Position numbers and translations under genes: made by a program. From an uncultured Lachnospiraceae bacterium (GTDB lineage Bacteria > Bacillota > Clostridia > Lachnospirales > Lachnospiraceae), in contig CALDLG010000050.1 in the NCBI GenBank assembly GCA_937910785.1, positions 1-25,780 on the forward strand: DNA of 25,780 nt, written 5' to 3'. The first letter of the stretch is position 1, and each line of letters begins with the position of its first letter. Below the pieces are notes generated by a model that was given only the letters and a program-made list of their open reading frames with translations, did not search any database and had not been told where the DNA came from. Positions 9,701 to 15,789 of this stretch are shown here, piece after piece.

Positions 9701-10032
9701 ATGTCAGGGCATATGTGCCATTGCCGTCCGATTCCGCATTTACGAATCATGGCTGGGGACAGTTCGGTTTTACGCTGCAGAAGGAAGAAGAGCAGGTTAT
9801 TACAGGAAACGGAATCGGGTTTAAATATCAGAAGGTCGGGAATACCGGAACCGAAAGACAGGACTGTTCACAGATGGCATGCACTTATGATAAAAGTACG
9901 GATACCTATACCCTGAAGATGACGTGTTCAAGATGGGTATGGGACGGAGCTGTCGGAAGTATGGTGGAGATAAAAAATGTTATTACGTTAACCTGCAGGA
10001 GCACCGACACCCAGTGGACCGTAGTGAAATAA
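6790..10032 (+). CDS. Giant PilW/GspJ-like minor pilin with Ig-like domains
   Basis: A basic leader ends in Gln-Arg-Gly, followed by FTLVELLIGIVILAIVTAAV (cleavage after Gly, Phe +1, Glu +5). The region after the helix (LQQEAQLALNQISDVI) fits the PilW/GspJ type. The first ~270 residues are pilin-like. Residues about 272-390 and 400-515 resemble bacterial Ig-like modules, with 'ILEPGEEYTFSIPE' followed by a 'VEWEL' strand, then another module with an 'EVGEEITIQATS' ending. The remaining ~560 residues look beta-rich with many Tyr, Trp and Asn, reminiscent of carbohydrate- or surface-binding modules, but I recognise no family. The total is 1080 residues against about 200 for GspJ. ATG 6790 lacks a clear ribosome site; ATG 6823 (leader 17 instead of 28 residues) is a fair alternative. 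Surface adhesion at the pilus tip is an inference. Confidence 0.75.
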   Translation: MFIRVKGVITKMKKRGKRINWTGDQRGFTLVELLIGIVILAIVTAAVCSFIVIGSRSYAAANTEIMLQQEAQLALNQISDVIIDTTSSVNYEGAAVAEDGSYTDAMFAEKDADFPFEPQAKILTMYNGATALKLDADGNPIQELDEEGNPKVDANGEPVYETEILAGEGGNQKHYQFIWEKGTEDGGATLYYRELPLSETDFALADEVVLAEHVTEFSVDLSQVMEKRVVQISMTFEKDRKIYTTSNNITIRNRVQINSKELTALDKKVVLKVRAKDPVVILEPGEEYTFSIPEVSGQNVIDRSVEWELYNNAAGDYPAEIAAKYLGDEKGKPHSAGTQFLSKETGKIVIAREETTESFQVVVKTNATSQPGNKRAYDIVTVYVKRASEVELQKTADENADNGALEVSAGKTFTVSATVKGTKLGVTCGGCTDKASPVYDKDVVSAGVPVHAAFASAYGWKIIKGGDIASIESDDGKSAVIRVSPDAEVGEEITIQATSFLSAQNLYDNVDGTITLKVAKKNVDLHWDGVFKYGDEPLTLTWDYVNHYSLICVRIKTDDPNAPTGQDRVMIFNSDGKAIRIAADLFGLDLDHDYYISVQVLDYGLDKNAGDYAAKRDEIVAEYNGNLDGNGTYIGDIPSSSKVTVPLLRPQFTVSYNGKDYVGEAVNIKTISALSPSDISCPITQISNTRTDGERVLNEAKCNVYGGKGTDSSAWTPLWTYQADADSYTGTGQVGGLSFAGCSIHNVRQLGIKIDTNNNGAINAIGTYHFVPFFAYSNAPDAARFNVHWQNYSPDYDKHYYYRPESAINFEITGKGNLSLWAFTTSNSFVNGEIYFPTPSDGQFSQYFNLKDTSLQNVTKWNWFQMLQGGDSYGVEFSRMTCQYIATTDAYEIELFYKFYNPAWDNTVEKSAGRFRCDADGKEWSRLSAGTLDKQFGETGQNPIPLYNGPLQIDGSNTSFVMEDNNGNPQNVRAYVPLPSDSAFTNHGWGQFGFTLQKEEEQVITGNGIGFKYQKVGNTGTERQDCSQMACTYDKSTDTYTLKMTCSRWVWDGAVGSMVEIKNVITLTCRSTDTQWTVVK

Positions 10033-10106
10033 AACGAATCGGCATGCCGACAGGAAGTTCTCCTGCGAATTGGAGTCTGACACTGTAGAAACAGGGTGAA
10101 ATATGT

Positions 10107-13100
10107 ATGAGAAGAAAAAGGGTAGCAAAGCGATACAGGTATAAATACCGGAACAACAGAATAAAGCCACGCGTGGGCAGGAAACTCGTTCTTGCCGCAG
10201 CGGCGTCCGTGACGGCCGTCGCGGTTGCGGGCGCTTCCCTCTGGAATCTGATGGAGAGCGCGGCGCCTGTAGAAGCGAAGGAATCCTTCGGCGGAATCGG
10301 TAAAGTGGTGGACAGTCACAGCGAAGGCGAGCCCTTTGTCATACTGGATATTGTGCCGGGTACGGCTTCTTATACTTATACGTCGCTGGACGGAAGCGAG
10401 ACATTCGAGATTCCCAATATTTCTCTCGGAACGATGGGGTATCTGACGAACGGGCAGACGCCTCTGGAGGAAAGCTTACAGGCGGCGTTTAACGATCATC
10501 AGGACCTTTTTGGCGATTATGAGGAGAGAAAAGCGCTGGCGGCGGCGCTGATGCCGGCCGGTATGGATACTTCTCTGCTGAAGCTGGATTACAGAGAGGG
10601 CTATGCGGGAATCACGCCGGATTTATCGGCGGAAAACGGCTGGATACAGATCTATGACAGTCATCTGTCGCCGGACGGCGGCGCGGCCGCGGATAATCAT
10701 CATACCGGACTCATTTACGCGACGGCGGAGGAATGGATTGACGGCGATAAGACAGGCTTTGATTACAATAAAGTAAGCGGGGTTTTTTCAACGATCGGGA
10801 TGCCGGCGGACGGGGAGATTTATGAGTGGGCCGGTATGGACGGCGATTACTGTGTTTTCTTTGCCTTTCGTCCGGAAGCGGCGCTGCAGGGCTATGAAGT
10901 TGCGGATTACCACCAGATCACAGGAGACTGGGAAGGAGAATATACACCGGCCACACAGATTTATCTGTTGGAGGACGGGGTCTTTAAGTCCGCGGGACAG
11001 ATACAGAATATGCCGGAGAACGGAGAATACCCGGAGGGAGATGAAGACGACGGTCAGGAAAATGGAGACGGAACATCTTCGGATGATCCGAATGGTTCCG
11101 GAAGCGGGGAGATCACAGGACCGGCGCCGGATGATTCCGGGAATACAGGAGATGGCTCCGGGAACGGTGGAGATGGAAATGGTTCCGGGGATACGGGAGA
11201 TGACTCCGGTGATGGTGGAGACGGAAGCGGTTCCGGAGATACGGGAGACGGCTCCGGGAACGGTGGAGACGGAAATGGTTCCGGAGATACGGGAGATGAC
11301 TCGGGTGACGGCGGAGACGGAAGCGGTTCCGGGGATACGGGAAATGACTCGGGTGACGGCGGAGACGGAAGCGGTTCCGGGGATACGGGAGATGACTCCG
11401 GTGATGGCGGAGACGGAAATGATTCCGGGGATACGGGAAATGACTCCGGTGACGCGGGCAGCCCGGAGGATACTTCTTCCGATGACGGCGCTGACGGTGG
11501 CGACACGACTGTGGCATCGGCAGGAGACGAAACAGCAGGGTTGATGTGGCACAGACTGGTCGCAGTGGATCAGACACAGGCCCCCCCCTCATCCGACAAC
11601 GGACAGGGAGAAGATGCCGGAAAACCGGACGATGCGCAGCCGCCGGTAACGGAGACAAAACCGGATGATACGAAACAGCCGGAAACGGAAACAAAACCGG
11701 ACGATACGAAGCCGCCGGAAGCGGGAACGACTCCGGATGGAACGAAGCCGCCGGAAGCGGGGACTAAACCGGACGATACGAAGCCGCCGGTAACAGGAAC
11801 GACTCCGGATGGAACGAAGCCGCCGGAAGCGGGGACAAATCCGGATGATACGAAGCCGCCGGTAACAGGAACGACTCCGGACGGAACGAAGCCGCCGGAA
11901 GCGGGAGCAAATCCGGATGGAACAAAACAGCCGGGAGCAGGCGCTCAGGGGCCGGACATGACCGGTCTGCCGAACGGATATTATATAGTAGAATTTCGCT
12001 ATGTCAGCGGACTGGAAGAAGCGAGACCGCTTTATCAGCTTGACGGCGTACTGCCGGTGGATGAGGCGTCGATCGACGGCGTGCCTCCATACGGAACCTA
12101 TCGTCTGGTAAGCGCAGGAACGTCGATTTCGCAGACACCGTTTACGGCGGCCGATGAGAACGGCAGCTTTCCGGAGGGAGAAGCACAGAATACGAATCTG
12201 CTGGATGAGAGTACAATTGCCGATCTGATGAAAGACACTTCGGCGGACGGTGCCTTTGTCTATGCGGGAGCCGGCAACGGTACATGGAAGCTGGAGGAAG
12301 CATCCGAGGAGGAAGGAGAGGGCTTCAGACTTTTGATCTATAACGCGCCGTCCTTTTTCCGTTGCAGAAACGGCAATGACTGGTTAAAGCGCTATGTTTT
12401 CCATTCGCTGACGGGAGACGACAATGAGTCGGAGGAATTTGACATTCAGGTGAGAACTGTTCCGGTGGAACGGGTGAGCAGGGAGGATGTGTCGAATGCG
12501 GACCTGATCTATCTGGAAGACGGACTGGGAGAGTTTCTCGGAGGCGGGGCGGAGCTTCATTATCATTACAGCGATCTTGAGGAAGAGATTCTTTTTGGAA
12601 TTATTTATCGTGCGGTTGAAGAGCTGATGCCGGTGATTGCCGACTACGGAATCTGGGAGACAGCCTATATCGATGCGCCGGATGCCGGACCGAATCCCGG
12701 AGGCGGGCAGGACCCTGATACGGGGCAGAATCCGGATACGGAGAATGCCGGGAAGACACTTTATCAGAAGCTTGTCCGGATTTTGTTTAAGAAGAATCTG
12801 ACCGCTTTTTATCAGGAAATGGAAACGGTCGAAAATATGCTGCTCAATCTTGACAGCTCGGATTATCCGGATAAAACGGACAATTATTATAATTATGTAA
12901 ACCGAAATATTTATATTGTGAATGACGATACGCCTCTTGTATCGGAAGATTTTTATGAGCCCTTTGACGATGAAAAGGTTTCAAGAGGCTTTATGGAGGT
13001 TCTGGCGGCGGTAAAGGCGGAAAACAGCACGCTCGATGATGACGATAAGATCTCGGAGACCGTCAGTAAGGCAAGGGCGGTACAGTATATTATCAATTAC

Positions 13101-15536
13101 GCGGTGGGACTGATCAGCGAATTTCGGGATATTCGGATTCTGGAATTGCAGCCGACTTCAAACAGCCTGCAGGATGTGCAGTACAGAAACGATGAGGATG
13201 AGGACTGTACGATTGTTTACTGGAAGAAGGAGGGCGTAGCCGGCGCCGGCCAGCCGGATTCCGGACAGCAGATTCTGCGAAGCTCCAAAATCATTGACGT
13301 GACGGTGGATGTGAAGTCCGTAGGGGAATTTTCCGGCAGTCAGAGCGATATCAACAATCAATATCAGATGATATTTATCGGTCTGGACGGCCAGCGTCTC
13401 AACTATGAAAAAGAGGGTAAGAAATGGCGGACCGATTACAATGATGAAGAAATGAACGGTCTGGTTTACAGCGCGGAAGGCGACATCGCGAAAGAAGACG
13501 GCACGCGCTATGACGGCATCGATATTACGCCGCAGAAAAAGAACGCACTGCTCGATTTCATGCGGGCAGGGTATCCGGTGGTGGTGGAAGATGATTTCTT
13601 TACGGACCGGACGGCCAAAGATGTGGGTGTGGATGACATTAACACCGATTATATCGATGATTCTTCTCAGATGTTTGATTTCCTGAGGACTGCCATTAAT
13701 GAAGAGGGAGATTATCCGTATCAGGATTATCTCTATACGATTTCTGACGTGCACAGCAGCGCTTATTTCGCGTCACAGATCAATATGCGCCGGCCGCAGG
13801 TACGGTTTGCGGGAGACGAGGAGGACCGGCCGGACGGCGGGGTATGGACGATCGAGGCCGATGCGGAAGGAAAATACCGGGGAACCGTTCCCTATCGGGT
13901 TGTGGACGATGAAGGCGAGGGGTATTCGCGGGATGTGAATATCCGCGTTTACATCGACAGAAACCAGGACGGCAGATTCGCGCCGGATGAAGAGATTTAT
14001 GACGGTTTCTCGACGGATAACGGAGAGTTTACGATCGAATTTGAAACGCCTTTAAGCGGGATTCTGCCCTGGAAACTGGAAGTTTCCGATGCGGGCAATT
14101 CTTACAGGCGGGACGCGCTGACAGGATATTTCAAAGTTTCCGCACGAAACAGCGTTGTAACGCCGATCAGGATTCTGCAGGTTGCCGCGGAGGCGCCGGA
14201 CGATAACACTGCGGCGAAATACAATCTGGAGCTGATACGGGAAGTGGAGGATCAGACGCTTCTGGGACATTACCTGAAAGGTGCGGAAGGGCTGACGGAG
14301 TCACAGTTTGAGATCAAAACGATGCCGGTGAGCGGACTGGAGGCGCAGCTTGCGAAGAATGAAAAATATCTGCAGGGCTTCGACGTTCTCGTGCTGGGCT
14401 TCGGGCCGGCGGAAGATCTGTCGGGCGTATCGGAAGCGGTGCGGCAGTATATTGCGGAAGGAAGGGGCGTGCTGATGTCTTCCTCCGCGGCATTGGAAGA
14501 GACCGGCCGGCTGGGGCTTGCCGGCTGGCAGCTGGGTCAGAGCGATACGAAGACATACAGCAGGCTCGGAAGTGAGAAGGACTCAGTGCGCTATTACAAG
14601 TATGAGCCCTTAAAGAGCGACATGTTTTATCCGATGAGCTATCTGTCTCTGCTGCAGGTGAATGACGGAGTGGTCGGCCACTATCCTTATGCGATCGATG
14701 CGGGCAGTACGCTGACGCAGGCGGTAAAAGGCGCTGACTATACGCTGAATCTGTCCGGCAACGGAGAGGATAATTCCATAGCGGATGTTACGGCATGGTA
14801 TTGTCTGGGGGATTCCCTTCATATGGAGACTTTCAGTTCCTATGATGTTTCCCTGAAGGATGCCGCGAATAACTTTTATCTGTACAGTAAGGGAAATGTC
14901 ATTTATATCGGAGAGGATGAGTATCCCTATCCATATGGCAATCCCGATGTGGAGCCGGACGCTTCGGCGGACGGCGTAACGGAGTGCCGTCTGTTCGTAA
15001 ACGCGCTGATGGCGGCCTATAACGTGGGTATCAAGAACCCCAAGGTCAGCATCGTGGCGGGGCTTGCGCCGGATGCCGCGAAGATCGAAAGCATCTGTAT
15101 TCCGTTTGATGAGCAGTTGAAGGAAATCAGCGATGGGAACATGGGACTTCTGGATGAAACGACCTATGTATATTTCAAGATTGCAGAGCCCAACATGGCG
15201 GTTGACAAAACGGTACGGATTGACTTTTATTATGAAGACAGCGCGGGAGCGCCGGTGGATATTGGCGGAGAGATTGTTTACGCAACGCCGTTTGCCTCAG
15301 AGGTATGGACCGTGGAGAATAACAGTCTGGTGAATGTGGGAACGGAATTTAAGCTCGTTCCCGGCAGAGTCTACCGGATCAAGGCGCCTGTCATACCGCT
15401 GAGAAACGAAACGCGCGCAAATGCGGATATTTATATCGTGGTGAGCTCCAGCTTCTATCACCTCGGAAACAGCGATCCCGTCATCGGAAGCGATGTCGTT
15501 ACGCTGAACAGGGCGCAGCTGTTCCTGCTCGAATAA
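10107..15536 (+). CDS. Giant exported repeat protein at the end of the pilus cluster, DUF5057-like
   Basis: The 1809-residue protein has a very basic N-terminus (about 26 residues of Arg, Lys and Tyr). A hydrophobic segment at about 27-48 and an Ala-x-Ala-like site (VEA before KE, near 57) follow, so it is exported by a signal peptide or anchored. The 'FVILDIVPG' segment near residue 80 and a later 'FDVLVLGFG' segment near 1425 recall DUF5057 proteins of Clostridia, from memory only. Between them lie a Gly/Asp/Ser repeat (about 345-451), a Pro-rich repeat (512-607) and a further Asp/Pro/Gly linker near 855-875. An EF-hand-like loop, DRNQDGRFAPDE, occupies 1284-1295 and is fit to bind calcium. 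No LPXTG motif or C-terminal membrane segment is present. It lies directly after the minor pilins with its own ATG and a weak AGGGTG. A role as a PilY1-like tip adhesin or pilus-associated surface protein is inferred. Confidence 0.7.
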   Translation: MRRKRVAKRYRYKYRNNRIKPRVGRKLVLAAAASVTAVAVAGASLWNLMESAAPVEAKESFGGIGKVVDSHSEGEPFVILDIVPGTASYTYTSLDGSETFEIPNISLGTMGYLTNGQTPLEESLQAAFNDHQDLFGDYEERKALAAALMPAGMDTSLLKLDYREGYAGITPDLSAENGWIQIYDSHLSPDGGAAADNHHTGLIYATAEEWIDGDKTGFDYNKVSGVFSTIGMPADGEIYEWAGMDGDYCVFFAFRPEAALQGYEVADYHQITGDWEGEYTPATQIYLLEDGVFKSAGQIQNMPENGEYPEGDEDDGQENGDGTSSDDPNGSGSGEITGPAPDDSGNTGDGSGNGGDGNGSGDTGDDSGDGGDGSGSGDTGDGSGNGGDGNGSGDTGDDSGDGGDGSGSGDTGNDSGDGGDGSGSGDTGDDSGDGGDGNDSGDTGNDSGDAGSPEDTSSDDGADGGDTTVASAGDETAGLMWHRLVAVDQTQAPPSSDNGQGEDAGKPDDAQPPVTETKPDDTKQPETETKPDDTKPPEAGTTPDGTKPPEAGTKPDDTKPPVTGTTPDGTKPPEAGTNPDDTKPPVTGTTPDGTKPPEAGANPDGTKQPGAGAQGPDMTGLPNGYYIVEFRYVSGLEEARPLYQLDGVLPVDEASIDGVPPYGTYRLVSAGTSISQTPFTAADENGSFPEGEAQNTNLLDESTIADLMKDTSADGAFVYAGAGNGTWKLEEASEEEGEGFRLLIYNAPSFFRCRNGNDWLKRYVFHSLTGDDNESEEFDIQVRTVPVERVSREDVSNADLIYLEDGLGEFLGGGAELHYHYSDLEEEILFGIIYRAVEELMPVIADYGIWETAYIDAPDAGPNPGGGQDPDTGQNPDTENAGKTLYQKLVRILFKKNLTAFYQEMETVENMLLNLDSSDYPDKTDNYYNYVNRNIYIVNDDTPLVSEDFYEPFDDEKVSRGFMEVLAAVKAENSTLDDDDKISETVSKARAVQYIINYAVGLISEFRDIRILELQPTSNSLQDVQYRNDEDEDCTIVYWKKEGVAGAGQPDSGQQILRSSKIIDVTVDVKSVGEFSGSQSDINNQYQMIFIGLDGQRLNYEKEGKKWRTDYNDEEMNGLVYSAEGDIAKEDGTRYDGIDITPQKKNALLDFMRAGYPVVVEDDFFTDRTAKDVGVDDINTDYIDDSSQMFDFLRTAINEEGDYPYQDYLYTISDVHSSAYFASQINMRRPQVRFAGDEEDRPDGGVWTIEADAEGKYRGTVPYRVVDDEGEGYSRDVNIRVYIDRNQDGRFAPDEEIYDGFSTDNGEFTIEFETPLSGILPWKLEVSDAGNSYRRDALTGYFKVSARNSVVTPIRILQVAAEAPDDNTAAKYNLELIREVEDQTLLGHYLKGAEGLTESQFEIKTMPVSGLEAQLAKNEKYLQGFDVLVLGFGPAEDLSGVSEAVRQYIAEGRGVLMSSSAALEETGRLGLAGWQLGQSDTKTYSRLGSEKDSVRYYKYEPLKSDMFYPMSYLSLLQVNDGVVGHYPYAIDAGSTLTQAVKGADYTLNLSGNGEDNSIADVTAWYCLGDSLHMETFSSYDVSLKDAANNFYLYSKGNVIYIGEDEYPYPYGNPDVEPDASADGVTECRLFVNALMAAYNVGIKNPKVSIVAGLAPDAAKIESICIPFDEQLKEISDGNMGLLDETTYVYFKIAEPNMAVDKTVRIDFYYEDSAGAPVDIGGEIVYATPFASEVWTVENNSLVNVGTEFKLVPGRVYRIKAPVIPLRNETRANADIYIVVSSSFYHLGNSDPVIGSDVVTLNRAQLFLLE
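11139..11459 (+). repeat. 48-bp tandem repeat array (Gly/Asp/Ser-rich coding repeat)
   Basis: Six full 48-bp units (11139-11426) plus a partial seventh encode 16-residue units of the type GDTGDDSGDGGDGSGS. Two variant unit types (DDSGDGGDGSGS and DGSGNGGDGNGS) alternate in the first four copies. Because 48 is a multiple of three, gain or loss of units keeps the frame. The product is an acidic, flexible linker. Confidence 0.95.
11581..11588 (+). repeat. C8 homopolymer tract inside the giant surface-protein gene
   Basis: Eight consecutive C residues encode part of Ala-Pro-Pro near residue 492, between the two repeat arrays. Loss of one C brings a TAA into frame near base 11646, and gain of one C brings a TGA into frame near 11664. 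Either change would remove the Pro-rich repeat and everything after it. Confidence 0.9.
11640..11927 (+). repeat. 36-bp tandem repeat array (Pro/Thr/Asp-rich coding repeat)
   Basis: Eight 36-bp units encode 12-residue repeats of the type PPEAGTTPDGTK or PPVTETKPDDTK. Units alternate between PEAG and PVTG forms in the second half. Such Pro-rich stretches usually act as extended spacers through the Gram-positive cell wall. A ninth, degenerate copy begins at 11928. Confidence 0.93.
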
Positions 15537-15589
15537 ACAGGACCGCTGCCCGGATGGAAGATTTTATTTATATGGTAAAAACAGTAATC

Positions 15590-15620
15590 GGGCTGTCCCC
15601 TTCGGGCAGCCCCTGTTTTT
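15590..15620 (+). terminator. Intrinsic terminator after the pilus cluster
   Basis: GGGCTGTCC (15590-15598) pairs with GGGCAGCCC (15604-15612) in a 9-bp stem with one G-U pair and a five-base loop. A T-rich tail (TGTTTTT) follows at 15614-15620. It lies 53 nt after the stop of the giant surface-protein gene and separates the pilus cluster from topA. Confidence 0.93.
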
Positions 15621-15634
15621 ATTCCCCCAATATG

Positions 15635-15653
15635 ACAGTTGGAAAATAACTGT
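15635..15653. repeat. Short inverted repeat upstream of topA
   Basis: ACAGTT and AACTGT form perfect 6-bp arms around a 7-nt spacer, GGAAAAT. The element leads straight into the 14-bp tandem repeat. It may be an operator half of a larger site; no regulator can be named. Confidence 0.5.
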
Positions 15654-15656
15654 TCG

Positions 15657-15705
15657 GGAAATAGCCGGCAGGAAATAACAGGCAGGAAATAATTAGCAGG
15701 AAAAT
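15657..15705. repeat. 14-bp tandem repeat ahead of the topA promoter
   Basis: GGAAATAGCCGGCA, GGAAATAACAGGCA and GGAAATAATTAGCA follow one another at exact 14-bp spacing from 15657. A degenerate fourth copy starts at 15699 (GGAAAATTTTCC), and a further GGAAAATAA lies 16 nt before the first. The array ends six bases before the -35 box. The last part (15691-15705, AATTAGCAGGAAAAT) also matches the CodY box at 11 of 15 positions, which is weak. Confidence 0.75.
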
Positions 15706-15710
15706 TTTCC

Positions 15711-15739
15711 TTGCAACCTACTTCAACATGCTGTATAGT
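15711..15739 (+). promoter_or_regulatory. Sigma-A promoter of topA
   Basis: TTGCAA (-35, 15711-15716) and TATAGT (-10, 15734-15739) are separated by exactly 17 nt. The predicted transcript start near 15746 gives a leader of about 44 nt before the ATG at 15790. Confidence 0.85.
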
Positions 15740-15789
15740 AGTTTTCGTTAAGCTAAGAAAACATGTACTTACGGGAATGGGGAATTGCT

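Noticed and set aside
10788..11694. Several long open frames on both strands across the repeat arrays
   Set aside because: Repeat units of 48 and 36 bp keep all frames periodic and stop-free. The products are simple Arg/Ser/Pro repeats with no start signals.
15400..15536. Sortase signal at the end of the giant surface protein
   Set aside because: The C-terminus has no LPXTG-like motif, hydrophobic segment or positive tail, so sortase anchoring is not supported.
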